From Granulicatella seriolae (GTDB lineage: Bacteria > Bacillota > Bacilli > Lactobacillales > Aerococcaceae): a stretch of 64,000 nucleotides of DNA. The translations under genes and the position numbers were made by a program. Positions 43,027-54,867 of this stretch are shown here, in pieces; the stretch's first letter is position 1; the number at the start of each line of letters is the position of its first letter. The notes beneath the pieces are model-generated. The model ran no database searches. It had not been told where the DNA came from and worked only from the letters and a program-made list of their open reading frames with translations. The stretch spans positions 186,001 through 250,000 of the forward strand of contig NZ_JANHNZ010000002.1 of NCBI RefSeq assembly GCF_024543085.1. The letters run 5' to 3'.

Positions 43027-43875
43027 ATGACAGTTTCTATTCGACTTAAGATTAAAACTCTATACAATGATTTAAGCCCAAAAGAACAGGCAATTGCTGA
43101 TTTTATATTGGAAAACCCAAATAAAGTAAGCCATAGCTCTATCAGTGACCTATCCAATGAACTGGGCATGGCAGATTCTACTTTTTTCCAATTTACAAAA
43201 AAACTAGGCTATAACGGCTTTAAAGATTTCAAAATGGCTATGCTAATTCAGCAGAATGATTTGGCAGCCATTTCCATTCATGAAAATATTTTACAAGACG
43301 ATACAGAGCTGACTATGGCAAAAAAAGTATTTGAATCTAATTTATCCACTCTTCGTGATACCAGAAAACTATTACGACAAAAGGATTTAAAAAAAGCTGC
43401 TACTATGATAAACCAATCTCGTCATCTCTACTTCTTTGGTGTTGGCGGTTCTGAGATTGTAGCAGCCGATGCCTACCATAAATTTCTACGCTCACCTATT
43501 ACTGTCTTTCATAGTGCAGACTACCATATTCAACTAATGGAAGCTGCCCTCCTCACTGAGAATGATTGTGTCGTTTTGATTTCCCATTCAGGTCGTTCGA
43601 AAGAAACGATACGAATTGCCGAAACCGCTAGAAAAGTTGGCGCCAAATCCATTGTCATTACTAGCCAAACAAACTCTCCTTTAGCTAAATTGGGAGACGT
43701 GGTATTTATCTCCATTTCTGAGGAAATAGAGTTCCGTTCAGAAGCGCTGGCATCTAGAATTGCCCAGCTAAGTATCATGGATTCCCTCTTCGTCATTGTG
43801 ATGTTCTATAACAAAGAACAAGCAAGAGAGTCCATTGCTAAAGTTAGGAGTACGATTTCTGAGATTAAAGAGTAA
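43027..43875 (+). CDS. RpiR/MurR family transcriptional regulator
   Basis: A 282-residue repressor with an N-terminal HTH_6 domain (SISDLSNELGMADSTFFQFTKKLGYNGFKDFK) and a C-terminal SIS sugar-phosphate domain (FFGVGGSEIVAADAYHKFLR, ISHSGRSKETI). AGGAGG at proper spacing fixes the ATG at 43027. Divergent arrangement suggests control of the 6-phosphogluconate dehydrogenase gene by a sugar phosphate. Confidence 0.92.
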   Translation: MTVSIRLKIKTLYNDLSPKEQAIADFILENPNKVSHSSISDLSNELGMADSTFFQFTKKLGYNGFKDFKMAMLIQQNDLAAISIHENILQDDTELTMAKKVFESNLSTLRDTRKLLRQKDLKKAATMINQSRHLYFFGVGGSEIVAADAYHKFLRSPITVFHSADYHIQLMEAALLTENDCVVLISHSGRSKETIRIAETARKVGAKSIVITSQTNSPLAKLGDVVFISISEEIEFRSEALASRIAQLSIMDSLFVIVMFYNKEQARESIAKVRSTISEIKE

Positions 43876-44235
43876 AGAGATACCTTTTATTTAGCATAGA
43901 TAGAAATATTATTACTTCAATTAAGCACTTTGCAATTACCCAATATATTAGAGTAGGGAATTTGGAATTTGTTAACTTAGATAGAAAAAAACATCCCAAA
44001 CTTTTTTTCAAGTTATTAATTAGGCTTGATAAAAGATTCGTTTCAAACCATCTATTTCTAAATCACAAGTGAGTTTCCACGAATTCAATTTCTTCGAACA
44101 TAAAATACGGTCTTAAAGAATGAACAAATACACGGTCTGAATTATAGTAAAACACCTTTTGGTTGGTGTTATAACCCTGAATGTCAACTTCAAGATTATA
44201 AAGATAAAAAAGATAAATTGGAGGAATTTATTTTC
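43876..44235. other. Intergenic region with repeat remnant
   Basis: No gene. CTATTTCTAAATCACAAGTG at 44058-44077 matches the left flank of copy A near 29670, so it is a decayed relative of the structured repeats. The small stem AACACC/GGTGTT at about 44152-44171 lies before the next gene. Confidence 0.5.
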
Positions 44236-44955
44236 ATGGCAAAGAAAATAATGGAAAATGATGGACAAGTCTATGTCCAAAAGAAACTAGATGGGTGTTT
44301 AAAAAATACTTTAATTGCTATTATCGCTATTATCGCTTTCGCCGGAATATTAAATGCACTAGGTGGCAATAAAGAAAAAAACGTACCCAAAAATATCCAA
44401 CAGACTATTGTCATAACATCAACATCAGAAACAAAAATAAAATTAAAAAAAGAAGACATTTCTTCATCATCAGAGTTACAATCTGAAGCTAACATTCCTA
44501 AAGAGTTTAAAAACGCTTTGAATAAAGCTGAGATTTATGCTAAAAGAATGAACTTGTCCAAAAAATCAGTCTATAAGCAGCTTACATCTGACTATGGAGA
44601 AAAATTCTCTGTAGAAGCAGCTCAATATGCTATAGATAATTTACAAAACGTGGATTGGAAGAAAAACGCTTTGAATAAAGCTGAAAGCTATTCTTCTACA
44701 TTGTACTTGTCAAAAAAAGGTATCTACAAACAACTAACTTCTGAACATGCCGAAAAATTCACCGCTGAAGAAGCACAATACGCAATCGATAACCTTAAAG
44801 CAGACTATAACCAAAATGCACTTGAAAATGCAAAAACTTATCAAGCTACTATGCATCTGTCAGTTGATAGCATCCGAGACCACTTAACTTCTGAAAACGG
44901 AGAACAATTTACTCCTGAAGAAGCAGAATACGCGATTCAACACTTAGAGGACTAA
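44236..44955 (+). CDS. Membrane-anchored protein with three Ltp (PF07553-like) domains
   Basis: A 239-residue protein with a single membrane helix (about residues 23-42), a Ser-rich linker, and three tandem helical repeats of about 45-50 residues, each with ALxxAxxYxxxxxLSxxxIyxqLTSxxgEkFtxEeAqYAIdnL. Repeats of this type occur in the superinfection-exclusion lipoprotein Ltp of a streptococcal phage and in many Firmicute surface proteins. No lipobox is visible. GGAGG is about 12 bases before the ATG, a little far. Confidence 0.82.
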   Translation: MAKKIMENDGQVYVQKKLDGCLKNTLIAIIAIIAFAGILNALGGNKEKNVPKNIQQTIVITSTSETKIKLKKEDISSSSELQSEANIPKEFKNALNKAEIYAKRMNLSKKSVYKQLTSDYGEKFSVEAAQYAIDNLQNVDWKKNALNKAESYSSTLYLSKKGIYKQLTSEHAEKFTAEEAQYAIDNLKADYNQNALENAKTYQATMHLSVDSIRDHLTSENGEQFTPEEAEYAIQHLED

Positions 44956-44974
44956 GAATTTTGCAACAATGTCA

Positions 44975-45023
44975 AAAAACCGCCTAACATCACATTTTCA
45001 AATGTTGATGTTAGGCGGTTTTC
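44975..45023. terminator. Bidirectional terminator between the Ltp gene and rpoC
   Basis: AAACCGCCTAACATCA pairs with its complement (about 44977-44992, 45006-45022) around a loop containing a second small stem, flanked by A and T runs, between convergent genes. Confidence 0.92.
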
Positions 45024-45048
45024 ATTTTCTAAATTTTGCCTCTAGTTT

Positions 45049-48000
45049 TTAAACCAAGTGTTGGTCAATAACTTCAGCAACGATGTTTTGTTCTTCTGGT
45101 ACGACATCTACTACTGGCGCTTCGAGAACACTGGTACTGGTTTCCATGTTACGGTAGCGAGCCATTCCGGTTCCTGCTGGAATAATCTTACCGATGATAA
45201 CATTTTCTTTCAAGCCAAGTAGGTGGTCACGTTTGCCACGAATAGCTGCGTCTGTTAGGACACGTGTTGTTTCTTGGAAGGATGCTGCTGATAGGAAACT
45301 ATTGGTTTCAAGAGATGCTTTGGTAATACCTAGCAAGACTGGTCTTGCAGTAGCCGGTACTTCACCAGCCATAATAGCTGTCCGGTTACGATCAGAGAAG
45401 TCAGAGATATCGAGCAAGGTTCCCGGTAACAACTCGGTTGAACCTGGGTCCATAACTCGAACTTTACGAAGCATTTGGCGAACCATTACTTCAACGTGCT
45501 TGTCTCCAATTTCTACCCCTTGCATACGGTAAACTTTTTGTACTTCTCTTAAGAGATAGTTTTCAACAGACAGAACATCACGGACACGCAATAATTCTTT
45601 TGGATCGATAGACCCTTCAGTAATTGGTGCACCACGGTGGATCGTTTGTCCTTCTTCAACTTTAAGACGTGCTGTAAATGGAACTGTATAGGTACGAGTA
45701 TCTGTTGCACCTTTAACGGTTACATCTTTAGTACGAGTCGTTGCATTTTCATCAATAGAAACAACTTCACCAGTAACTTCTGTGATGGTAGCAACCCCTT
45801 TAGGATTACGGGCTTCAAAAATTTCTTGGATACGAGGTAACCCTTGAGTAATATCGTCTCCAGCAACTCCCCCTGTATGGAAGGTACGCATGGTTAACTG
45901 TGTACCAGGTTCACCAATTGATTGAGCGGCAATCGTTCCAACTGCTTCACCCACTTCAACTTCTGAACCCGTTGCAAGGTTACGTCCATAACAGTGTTTA
46001 CATACACCATGGTTGGTATTACATGTAAATGCTGAACGGATGGTTACTTCTTCAATTCCTGCATCAATAATCTTACGAGCAATGTCTTCGGTAATTAGCT
46101 CATTATGTCCTACTAGAACTTCTCCAGTTTTTGGATCAAGAACAGAGCGTTGTGCATAACGACCTAATAAACGTTCTTCTAGAGACTCAATGATTTCATT
46201 TCCTTCACGGATGGATGAAATGGTTAAGCCACGATCAGAACCACAGTCAGTTTCACGGATAATCACATCTTGTGCTACGTCAACTAGTCGACGAGTTAGG
46301 TATCCTGAATCGGCTGTCTTCAAGGCGGTATCGGTCATCCCTTTACGAGCTCCATGGGTTGAGGAGAACATTTCTAAGACGGTCAACCCTTCACGGAAGT
46401 TAGAGGTAACCGGCAACTCCATAATCTTTCCAGAAGGTGACGCCATCAATCCACGCATACCTGCCAACTGAGTAAAGTTAGAGATATTACCACGGGCTCC
46501 AGAATCACTCATCATGAAGATTGGATTATGGTCATCCAAGGTTTCCATAAGAGCTTTTTGAATCGTATCTTTAGCAGCATTCCAAGTTTCAATAACACGC
46601 TCATAACGTTCGTCATCCGTAATCAAACCACGACGGAATAGTTTGGCAATATTGTCAACTTGTTTGTGTGCTGCGTCTAGAATTTCTTGTTTGGTTGATG
46701 CAACCGTAATATCTGCAATCCCTACTGTCAAACCAGCACGAGTAGAATATTTGTATCCTAAATCTTTCATGCGGTCCAACATTTTTGACGTTTCCGTAAT
46801 ATGGAATTTCTTAAAGACTTCAGCGATGATATTTCCTAGGTTTTTCTTTTTAAATGGCGGAACAACTTCACGTGATGCGATTTCTTTTGGAATATTAGCA
46901 CCAGCTTCTAAGAAGTATTTATCAGGTGTTGCTACTTCTAAGTTTTCTGTTGTTGGCTCATTCAAGTAAGGGAACTCATCTGGCATGATTTCGTTGAAGA
47001 ATAACTTCCCAACCGTTGTCATTAGGATGCGTTCTTTTTGCCAAGGTGTAAATGGTTTGTTTGACAGAGATTTAGCGTGAATAGCTATACGACTGTGCAA
47101 GTGCACATAACCGTTTTGGTAAGCAATCATCGCTTCGTTCAAATCAGAGAAGACCATCCCTTCACCAACACGACCCTCATGTTCCATTGTTAGATAGTAG
47201 TTTCCTAAAACCATATCCTGTGAAGGTGTTACAACTGGTTTTCCATCTTTTGGATTCAAGATGTTTTGTGCAGCCAACATGAGTAAGCGAGCTTCTGCTT
47301 GTGCTTCTTGTGATAGAGGAACATGGACAGCCATTTGGTCTCCATCGAAATCGGCATTGTAGGCTTCACAGACTAGTGGGTGCAAACGAATGGCACGGCC
47401 TTCAACCAAGGTAGGCTCGAAAGCTTGAATACCTAGTCTATGCAAGGTAGGTGCTCGGTTCAATAGAACTGGGTGTTCACGAATAACATCTTCTAAAACT
47501 GCCCAGATATCATCGTCTAAACGTTCAATTTTGCGTTTAGCACTCTTAATGTTTCCAGCAATTTCACGTTCAACAAGTTCTTTCATAACAAATGGTTTAA
47601 ACAATTCAATAGCCATTTCTTTTGGAAGTCCACATTGATACATTTTTAGGTTTGGTCCTACTACGATAACAGAACGACCAGAATAGTCTACCCGTTTACC
47701 AAGTAAGTTTTGACGGAAACGACCTTGTTTCCCTTTCAGCATATGAGATAGAGATTTTAATGGACGGTTTCCTGGCCCCACTACTGGACGACCACGACGA
47801 CCATTATCAATCAAAGCATCTACTGCTTCTTGTAACATACGTTTTTCATTTTGAACAATAATGTTTGGTGCATTTAAATCTAACAAACGTTTCAAACGGT
47901 TATTACGGTTGATAACACGGCGATAAAGATCGTTTAAGTCAGATGTAGCAAAACGGCCACCTTCTAATTGAACCATTGGACGAATATCTGGTGGGATTAC

Positions 48001-48696
48001 TGGAACTACATCCATCACCATCCAACTTGGTTTATTGCCAGATTCCTTGAAGGCATCTAAAATATCTAAACGGCGAATAGCTCTGGTACGTTTTTGACCT
48101 TGAGAAGTCTTTAACTCTTCTTTTAATGCGGCAATTTCTTCATCTAAATCAACATTATCCAACAGCTCTTTGACAGCTTCTGCTCCCATCGCTGCATGGA
48201 AAGTATTGCCAAGAGTCATGCGTTTTTCACGGTATTCTCTTTCAGACAATAATTGTTTAGCATGCAAGGAAGTGTCACCAGGATTGATGACAACATAACT
48301 TGCAAAGTAGATAATTTCTTCCAAAGCACGTGGGCTCATGTCTAAGACAAGACCCATACGGCTAGGAATTCCTTTAAAGTACCAAACGTGTGATACTGGT
48401 GCTGCTAATTCAATATGTCCCATTCTTTCACGACGAACTTTGGCACGTGTTACTTGAACCCCACAACGATCGCAGACTTTATCTTTGTTATTAATTTTTT
48501 TCAATTTACCGCATGAACACTCTAAATCCTTTGTCGGTCCGAAGATTCGTTCACAGAACAATCCATCGCGTTCAGGTTTTAAAGTACGGTAATTAATGGT
48601 TTCTGGCTTCTTAACTTCACCATATGACCAGCTTCGAATCTTATCTGGTGATGCTAGTCCAATTTGCATACTTTCAAAATTATTTACATCTATCAA
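45049..48696 (-). CDS. rpoC: RNA polymerase beta' subunit
   Basis: A 1215-residue largest subunit. The N-terminal zinc ribbon (CSCGK...CDRCGVQV), catalytic [12 protein letters not shown] (magnesium-binding Asp triad) and the second zinc site ([20 protein letters not shown]) are intact. It starts with TTG at 48696, preceded by GGAGG, 53 bases after rpoB. Confidence 0.98.
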   Translation of the reverse strand: MIDVNNFESMQIGLASPDKIRSWSYGEVKKPETINYRTLKPERDGLFCERIFGPTKDLECSCGKLKKINNKDKVCDRCGVQVTRAKVRRERMGHIELAAPVSHVWYFKGIPSRMGLVLDMSPRALEEIIYFASYVVINPGDTSLHAKQLLSEREYREKRMTLGNTFHAAMGAEAVKELLDNVDLDEEIAALKEELKTSQGQKRTRAIRRLDILDAFKESGNKPSWMVMDVVPVIPPDIRPMVQLEGGRFATSDLNDLYRRVINRNNRLKRLLDLNAPNIIVQNEKRMLQEAVDALIDNGRRGRPVVGPGNRPLKSLSHMLKGKQGRFRQNLLGKRVDYSGRSVIVVGPNLKMYQCGLPKEMAIELFKPFVMKELVEREIAGNIKSAKRKIERLDDDIWAVLEDVIREHPVLLNRAPTLHRLGIQAFEPTLVEGRAIRLHPLVCEAYNADFDGDQMAVHVPLSQEAQAEARLLMLAAQNILNPKDGKPVVTPSQDMVLGNYYLTMEHEGRVGEGMVFSDLNEAMIAYQNGYVHLHSRIAIHAKSLSNKPFTPWQKERILMTTVGKLFFNEIMPDEFPYLNEPTTENLEVATPDKYFLEAGANIPKEIASREVVPPFKKKNLGNIIAEVFKKFHITETSKMLDRMKDLGYKYSTRAGLTVGIADITVASTKQEILDAAHKQVDNIAKLFRRGLITDDERYERVIETWNAAKDTIQKALMETLDDHNPIFMMSDSGARGNISNFTQLAGMRGLMASPSGKIMELPVTSNFREGLTVLEMFSSTHGARKGMTDTALKTADSGYLTRRLVDVAQDVIIRETDCGSDRGLTISSIREGNEIIESLEERLLGRYAQRSVLDPKTGEVLVGHNELITEDIARKIIDAGIEEVTIRSAFTCNTNHGVCKHCYGRNLATGSEVEVGEAVGTIAAQSIGEPGTQLTMRTFHTGGVAGDDITQGLPRIQEIFEARNPKGVATITEVTGEVVSIDENATTRTKDVTVKGATDTRTYTVPFTARLKVEEGQTIHRGAPITEGSIDPKELLRVRDVLSVENYLLREVQKVYRMQGVEIGDKHVEVMVRQMLRKVRVMDPGSTELLPGTLLDISDFSDRNRTAIMAGEVPATARPVLLGITKASLETNSFLSAASFQETTRVLTDAAIRGKRDHLLGLKENVIIGKIIPAGTGMARYRNMETSTSVLEAPVVDVVPEEQNIVAEVIDQHLV

Positions 48697-48749
48697 GGGG
48701 CCAACCTCCCTTATTCTTGGAACTGCCCGAGTTGTTCCATTTCTTTGTC

Positions 48750-51700
48750 TTACTCTTCATTGCTGTCAATTTCTTCAACGACTTGAACTTCTTCAAGTGG
48801 TGCTTCTTCATCTGTAGCAGCCACTAATTCGATATCTGTTTCTTGTTCGTCAGCCACGTCATCATCTTCTGTAGCCTCTTCTTCAAGAATCTCAACTTCT
48901 TGTGTTTGTCCAATTAATTGACTAGCTTCTTGTTTCGCTTGGCGTTGTTCTTCATTGTATTTATCAATTGAACCATAGTTAACACGGTCATCTTCATCAT
49001 CCATGTCACGTAGTTCAATTTCTTCGTCGTTTGCATCTAGCACTTTCATGTCCAAGCCCAGTGCTTGAAGTTCTTTAACCAATACACGGAAGGATTCTGG
49101 CACACCTGGTTTAGAAATTTGTTGACCCTTAACAATCGCTTCATAAGTCTTCACACGTCCAACAACATCATCCGATTTGTAGGTTAAAATTTCTTGCAAG
49201 GTATAAGCAGCACCATAGGCTTCAAGTGCCCAAACTTCCATCTCACCAAAACGTTGTCCACCAAATTGTGCTTTACCACCTAATGGTTGTTGGGTAACGA
49301 GTGAGTACGGTCCAATAGAACGAGCATGTAGTTTGTCATCAACCATGTGGGCTAATTTAATCATATACATAACTCCGACAGAAACACGGTTATCAAATGG
49401 TTCTCCCGTACGTCCATCATACAAGATGGTTTTAGCATCTCTTGCCATTCCTGCCTCAGAAACAGTATCCCAAACATCTTTATCTTGAGCACCATCAAAT
49501 ACTGGCGTAGCGATGTAGATGCCTAATTCACGGGCAGCCATGCCTAGATGTAATTCTAGTACTTGACCAATATTCATACGAGAAGGTACCCCTAATGGGT
49601 TCAGCATGATATCGACTGGTGTGCCATCTGGTAGATATGGCATATCTTCTTCAGGCATGATACGGGATACAACCCCTTTGTTACCATGACGTCCAGCCAT
49701 CTTGTCCCCTTCGTTGATCTTACGTTTTTGGACAATGTAGACACGAACAAGTTTATTGACACCAGGAGACAATTCGTCACCTGCTGCACGAGTAAAGATC
49801 TTCACGTCATGAACTATACCGCCTCCGCCATGTGGAACTCTTAGAGAGGTATCTCTGACTTCACGAGCTTTTTCACCGAAGATAGCATGCAAGAGACGTT
49901 CTTCAGGAGATTGCTCCGTTAACCCTTTTGGTGTTACCTTACCAACTAGAATATCACCATCACGGACTTCTGCTCCGATACGGATGATTCCTTCTTCATT
50001 AAGGTCTTTCAAAGCATCTTCACCAACGTTAGGAATTTCTCTTGTAATTTCTTCAGGCCCTAATTTGGTATCACGTGCTTCTGATTCATACTCTTCAATA
50101 TGGATTGAGGTGTAAACATCATCTTTGACTAAGCGCTCACTCATGATAACCGCATCTTCATAGTTGTACCCTTCCCAAGTCATGAAGGCAACCAAGACGT
50201 TTTGTCCTAAAGCCATTTCGCCAGCTTCCATAGATGGGCCATCTGCTAGGATTTCACTTACGTCTACTTTATCGCCTTTAGCAACGATTGGGCGTTGATT
50301 ATAACACGTTCCTGAGTTAGAACGGTGGAATTTAACGATTGGGTATTTGTCTAGAGTGCCATCTGCGGTACGCACACGAATTTCTCTAGCATCAACAAAT
50401 TCAACGACACCTTCACGTTTACAGATTAAGGCTGAACCAGAGTCATGAGCAGATACATATTCCATACCTGTCCCGATAAATGGTGCTTTTGGATTAATTA
50501 ATGGCACTGCTTGACGTTGCATGTTGGCACCCATTAGGGCACGGTTGGAGTCATCGTTTTCCAAGAAAGGAATACACGCTGTCGCAACGGCAACTACTTG
50601 TTTAGGAGATACGTCCATGTAGTCAACACGGTCAATTGGCACTTCTAAGTTATCTGAAACATAACGAGCCATCACGATGTCGCTAGCAAAGCTTCCATCT
50701 TCATTCAAGACAGAGTTTGCTTGGGCTACTACAAAGTTATCTTCTTCATCAGCTGTTAAGTAATCGATTTTGTCAGTTACTTTATGCGTTTTCCAGTCAA
50801 CACGGCGGTATGGTGTTTCAATAAAGCCATATTTATTGATTTTTGCATAACTGGATAAGCTGTTGATTAGCCCGATGTTTGGTCCTTCAGGGGTTTCAAT
50901 CGGACACATACGGCCATAGTGGGAATAGTGAACGTCTCGGACTTCATATCCTGCACGGTCACGGGTAAGTCCACCAGGTCCTAAGGCAGAAAGACGACGT
51001 TTATGGGTCAACTCACCTAGAGGATTGGTTTGGTCCATAAATTGTGATAACTGAGATGAGCCAAAGAACTCTTTGATAGCTGCCACAACTGGACGGATAT
51101 TAATTAATTGTTGCGGTGTTACAGTGGCTACATCTTGAATAGACATACGCTCACGTACCACACGTTCCATACGAGACAAGCCAATACGGAATTGGTTTTG
51201 TAGTAATTCACCAACTGAACGGATACGACGGTTTCCTAAATGGTCAATGTCGTCCGTCACGCCTAAACCTTCATAAAGGTTAAGGAAGTAACTCATTGAC
51301 GCTAGAATATCAGCTGCCGTTACATGCTTAATATTTTCATCGATATTGGCATTGCCAATCACATTAATGACACGATCTGGGTCTTTTGGTGAAATAATTT
51401 TAACAGTTTGAATCACAACAGGTTCAGAAATAACACCTTGTTCTGATGGGTATAAGGTAAAGGTATTGACACCAGCTTCTAATAATGGCACTAAAGATTC
51501 CATCGCTTGACGGTCTAACTTAGTTCCAGCTGCTAAAACAACTTCACCTGTTTCAGGATCAGCAATCGCTTCAGCTAAGGTTTGGTCTGCTAAACGATTT
51601 TTTAGGTGTAATTTTTTGTTTACTTTGTACCGTCCAACTGGCGCTAAGTCATAGCGTCTTGGGTCAAAGAAACGAGCTGTTAACAGATTTCTTGAGCTGT

Positions 51701-52463
51701 CAGCCGTTTTTGGTTCGCCCGGACGTAAACGGTCATAGATTTCTTTAAGCGCTTCTTCTGTTCTAGATTCGTCCATGCGTTTATGAACATCTTTGTCTAG
51801 GGTTAGACGAAGTGTTTCGCTGTCGCCAAAAATCTCACTAATGATATCGTCAGACTCAAAACCTAAGGCACGGACAAGTACTGTTAATGGAATTTTACGA
51901 GTACGGTCAATACGAACGTAAGAAATATCTTTGGCATCGGATTCATACTCTAACCAAGCTCCACGGTTTGGAATTAAGGTAGACCCATAGCTTTCTTTAC
52001 CATTTTTGTCTGACTTGTTATGGAAGTATACACCCGGAGATCGAACTAATTGCGATACAATAACCCTTTCAGCCCCGTTGATAACAAAGGTTCCCATCTC
52101 GGTCATTAATGGGAAATCACCAAAGAACACTTCTTGGTCTTTTACTTCGCCAGTTTCTTTATTAATCAATCTTAGTTTGACATAGATTGGTGCAGAATAG
52201 TTTGCGTCGTGGTTTCTTGCTTCAGCAACATTGTATTTTGGCGCATGGAATTCATAATCTAAGAATTCCAATAGTAGATTTCCTGTATGGTCTTCAATTG
52301 GGGAGATATCTTTGAACATCTCTCTAATCCCTTCATCTAAAAACCATTGGTAAGAATCGGTTTGAATCTCAATCAAGTTTGGAAGTTCTAAAACTTCACT
52401 GATACGTGCATAGCTTCTACGCACACGGTGTTTCCCGTAATTCACATCATGATGACTTGCCAA
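48750..52463 (-). CDS. rpoB: RNA polymerase beta subunit
   Basis: A 1237-residue second-largest subunit. The rifampicin-binding segment reads [17 protein letters not shown] then [14 protein letters not shown], that is, wild type at the positions where resistance usually arises. It starts with TTG at 52463 after AGGGGTG. The protein is longer than the 1190-odd of typical streptococci, due mainly to a C-terminal tail of about 50 residues, rich in Glu and Asp ([15 protein letters not shown]). Confidence 0.98.
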   Translation of the reverse strand: MASHHDVNYGKHRVRRSYARISEVLELPNLIEIQTDSYQWFLDEGIREMFKDISPIEDHTGNLLLEFLDYEFHAPKYNVAEARNHDANYSAPIYVKLRLINKETGEVKDQEVFFGDFPLMTEMGTFVINGAERVIVSQLVRSPGVYFHNKSDKNGKESYGSTLIPNRGAWLEYESDAKDISYVRIDRTRKIPLTVLVRALGFESDDIISEIFGDSETLRLTLDKDVHKRMDESRTEEALKEIYDRLRPGEPKTADSSRNLLTARFFDPRRYDLAPVGRYKVNKKLHLKNRLADQTLAEAIADPETGEVVLAAGTKLDRQAMESLVPLLEAGVNTFTLYPSEQGVISEPVVIQTVKIISPKDPDRVINVIGNANIDENIKHVTAADILASMSYFLNLYEGLGVTDDIDHLGNRRIRSVGELLQNQFRIGLSRMERVVRERMSIQDVATVTPQQLINIRPVVAAIKEFFGSSQLSQFMDQTNPLGELTHKRRLSALGPGGLTRDRAGYEVRDVHYSHYGRMCPIETPEGPNIGLINSLSSYAKINKYGFIETPYRRVDWKTHKVTDKIDYLTADEEDNFVVAQANSVLNEDGSFASDIVMARYVSDNLEVPIDRVDYMDVSPKQVVAVATACIPFLENDDSNRALMGANMQRQAVPLINPKAPFIGTGMEYVSAHDSGSALICKREGVVEFVDAREIRVRTADGTLDKYPIVKFHRSNSGTCYNQRPIVAKGDKVDVSEILADGPSMEAGEMALGQNVLVAFMTWEGYNYEDAVIMSERLVKDDVYTSIHIEEYESEARDTKLGPEEITREIPNVGEDALKDLNEEGIIRIGAEVRDGDILVGKVTPKGLTEQSPEERLLHAIFGEKAREVRDTSLRVPHGGGGIVHDVKIFTRAAGDELSPGVNKLVRVYIVQKRKINEGDKMAGRHGNKGVVSRIMPEEDMPYLPDGTPVDIMLNPLGVPSRMNIGQVLELHLGMAARELGIYIATPVFDGAQDKDVWDTVSEAGMARDAKTILYDGRTGEPFDNRVSVGVMYMIKLAHMVDDKLHARSIGPYSLVTQQPLGGKAQFGGQRFGEMEVWALEAYGAAYTLQEILTYKSDDVVGRVKTYEAIVKGQQISKPGVPESFRVLVKELQALGLDMKVLDANDEEIELRDMDDEDDRVNYGSIDKYNEEQRQAKQEASQLIGQTQEVEILEEEATEDDDVADEQETDIELVAATDEEAPLEEVQVVEEIDSNEE

Positions 52464-52505
52464 GCTTTTTCACCCCTAATCATTTAGTTAGATAGCCTCT
52501 TGTTT

Positions 52506-52529
52506 ATTCGTTACATTTGTGTAACGAAT
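52506..52529. promoter_or_regulatory. Hairpin in the rpoB leader
   Basis: ATTCGTTACA and TGTAACGAAT form a perfect 10-bp stem with a four-base loop, about 43 bases before the rpoB start. No T-run follows. The leader is about 240 bases long and contains another imperfect stem near 52635-52675. Function unknown. Confidence 0.6.
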
Positions 52530-52706
52530 ATTAAATCCTCGTAACAAATACCAACTAAACCCCTTTTTTTTGACAAAAAAAAACCAAAAGAGCTTAGACT
52601 TTTTCTGATGAGAAATGCTAATTCCTTTGTTTTTCGATTGAAAATGGTCGGCTGGACAATATTTCAGCGGCCATTTGGGCTTTAGTTACATTCATTGCAT
52701 TATGAA

Positions 52707-52735
52707 ATTATACTATAAGAAAAAGAGTATGTCAA
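52707..52735 (-). promoter_or_regulatory. rpoBC promoter, full consensus
   Basis: TTGACA (52735-52730), 17-bp spacer, TATAAT (52712-52707): perfect match to the vegetative sigma factor consensus. Its -35 lies in the hairpin of the upstream gene's terminator. Confidence 0.85.
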
Positions 52736-52753
52736 CAAAGACATACTCTTTTT
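52720..52753. terminator. rpmE2 terminator overlapping the rpoB promoter
   Basis: A 14-bp stem, AAAAAGAGTATGTC (52720-52733) with its complement (52740-52753), and T-rich on the minus strand. It ends the L31 transcript while its DNA supplies the rpoB -35. Confidence 0.9.
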
Positions 52754-52761
52754 TAAGGTTC

Positions 52762-53025
52762 TTATTCTGCTGCGTTTTTGTCTTGCAAACCGTATTTCTT
52801 GTTGAAACGGTCCACACGTCCATCTGCTTGTGTAAACTTTTGACGTCCAGTATAGAACGGATGAGAATCAGAAGAGATTTCAACACGTAATAATGGGTAT
52901 TCGTTGCCGTCTTCCCATTCTACTGTTTCGTTAGAAGATTTTGTTGAGCCAGATAGGAATTTGAAACCTGTTGTTGTATCCATGAATACTACTGGATGGT
53001 AATTTGGATGAATTTCTTGTTTCAT
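52762..53025 (-). CDS. rpmE2: 50S ribosomal protein L31 type B
   Basis: An 87-residue L31 without the four zinc-binding cysteines, the paralogue that replaces zinc-binding L31 when zinc is scarce; some species carry only this form. Opens [20 protein letters not shown] and has [18 protein letters not shown]. No Zur-like box was found before it. GCAGGAGG precedes the ATG. Confidence 0.95.
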   Translation of the reverse strand: MKQEIHPNYHPVVFMDTTTGFKFLSGSTKSSNETVEWEDGNEYPLLRVEISSDSHPFYTGRQKFTQADGRVDRFNKKYGLQDKNAAE

Positions 53026-53169
53026 GTTTTAGTCCTCCTGCCCTGAATTATTTGCTAATCCAGAGTTATTTTTTCTGCATTGCTTAAATGCGACAGTGAC
53101 ATAATACCATGTGCACATCTAAAAAGCAAACAGTTTTTTAGCTATTTTGTGCTTTCTTGCTACTGATAC

Positions 53170-54441
53170 TTAATCGTTGTCAGCTACTTCCACCATCTTG
53201 ATATCTGCCCCAAGAGCTTGCAGCTTTTCAACGATATTGGAATAACCTCTTAAGATATGATCCACATTGGAAATGGTCGTCGTTCCCTCAGCCATCAAAC
53301 CAGCAATTACTAGACAAGCTCCGGCACGTAAGTCACTGGCTGAAACTTCACAGCCCTTTAATTTACTTGGGCCAACCAAGGTAATGACATCATTTTCAAC
53401 ACGGGCATCAGCTCCCATACGCTTAAGTTCCGGGATATGGTTCACACGTTTTGGATAAATGGTATCCACGATGCGTGCTTGCCCAACAGCTTTAATCAAG
53501 AGTGGTGTTAGTGGCTGTTGCAAATCAGTTGCAAAACCTGGATAAGGCAAGGTCTTGATATTGACTGCTTTTAGGTTTGGTGAAGCTTTGACCAAAATGT
53601 CTTCCTCACCAATCTCCATATTGACACCCATTTCGTCCATCTTAGCGATTAAGCCTTCAATGTGTTCAAAGATAACATTTTTAACTAGGACACCATCTCC
53701 TACTGCTGCTGCAATAGATAGGTAGGTACCTGCTTCGATACGGTCTGGGATAATGGTATGACGGCAACCATGTAATTGGTCCACCCCTTCAATACGGATG
53801 ACACTAGTTCCAGCACCTTTAATGTTAGCCCCCATTTTATTTAGTAGGGTTACTACATCAATAATTTCAGGTTCACGAGCTGCATTTTCAATGATGGTCT
53901 TGCCATTTGCACGGACGGCTGCTAGGAGAACATTGATGGTGGCACCGATAGAAACAACGTCCATATAGATACGTGCACCTTCTAAGCCTTTTTCTTTGGC
54001 AGATAGGTAAATAGCGCCCATCTCATTGGTTACATTTGCTCCTAGAGCCTCAAATCCTTTGATATGTTGATCGATAGGGCGCGGGCCTAAGAAGCAGCCT
54101 CCCGGAAGCCCCACCACCCCTTCGCCAAACTTAGCCAAAGTTGCCCCCATAAAATAGTATGAAGCACGCATGCTCTTTATCTTGCCAGTTGGCATTGGAA
54201 TGGAAACCATATTGGTCGGGTCAATGGTTAGTGTGTTATCCTCAAAGGTCACATCAACATGATAGTCTTTCAGAATATCAATCAAGGCATAAACGTCTTG
54301 GATTTCTGGCACACCATCCAAAATAACGGGTTCGTTAGCTAAAATAGCTGCTGGGATTAAAGCAACCGTACTATTTTTTGCCCCACTAATCATTACTTCC
54401 CCGCGGAGAGTTTTGCCGCCCTCAATTACAATATTTTTCAT
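53170..54441 (-). CDS. murA: UDP-N-acetylglucosamine 1-carboxyvinyltransferase
   Basis: First committed step of peptidoglycan synthesis; target of fosfomycin. The 423-residue enzyme keeps the catalytic Cys116 in [13 protein letters not shown], so it is expected to be fosfomycin-sensitive. [14 protein letters not shown] and the conserved [15 protein letters not shown] motif are intact. Start at 54441 (MKNIVIEG) has GAAAGGA upstream; an ATG three codons before it is too close. Firmicutes usually carry two MurA copies; which one this is cannot be told. Confidence 0.95.
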   Translation of the reverse strand: MKNIVIEGGKTLRGEVMISGAKNSTVALIPAAILANEPVILDGVPEIQDVYALIDILKDYHVDVTFEDNTLTIDPTNMVSIPMPTGKIKSMRASYYFMGATLAKFGEGVVGLPGGCFLGPRPIDQHIKGFEALGANVTNEMGAIYLSAKEKGLEGARIYMDVVSIGATINVLLAAVRANGKTIIENAAREPEIIDVVTLLNKMGANIKGAGTSVIRIEGVDQLHGCRHTIIPDRIEAGTYLSIAAAVGDGVLVKNVIFEHIEGLIAKMDEMGVNMEIGEEDILVKASPNLKAVNIKTLPYPGFATDLQQPLTPLLIKAVGQARIVDTIYPKRVNHIPELKRMGADARVENDVITLVGPSKLKGCEVSASDLRAGACLVIAGLMAEGTTTISNVDHILRGYSNIVEKLQALGADIKMVEVADND

Positions 54442-54726
54442 TAGATACATTTCCTTTCATACTGGTCTGCCTTTATTATGATATAGCTTCTTGCAGCACT
54501 TTGTTTGAATTCAATCTGCGAAATGGGTGAGAATTACTTTCAGATTCTTATCTATCATACAGAATTTTTAAAAAAAATCAATCATAAAGGTGACAAAACT
54601 TCTATAGAGGACATTTAATCTACATAATTAAAGAATCTTTTCTACTATAAGAATAGCTTATTTGGGCCTGATTTGTCCATGTTTGTGACTTTTATTTAGG
54701 AAAGTTAAGGCGCTCTAGACTCACCG

Positions 54727-54780
54727 TTGTCAACCTATTTGTAAGTTTTAGTTGACAATGATTGTTTGTGCTCGTAAACT
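54727..54780 (+). promoter_or_regulatory. BirA operator overlapping the birA-bioY promoter
   Basis: TTGTCAAC (54727-54734) and GTTGACAA (54751-54758) are perfect inverted halves 16 bp apart, the geometry of a BirA site. The second half contains -35 TTGACA (54752-54757), followed 17 bp later by TAAACT (54775-54780). Biotin-loaded BirA would block the promoter. 54442-54726 otherwise shows no gene. Confidence 0.8.
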
Positions 54781-54867
54781 GATTTTAGTTCTACAAAATG
54801 AAAGCTGTCAGCTAGCTCATTTGTTAACTGAATTTGCTTTTAATTTAACTAGGAGGTGTTACATGGT

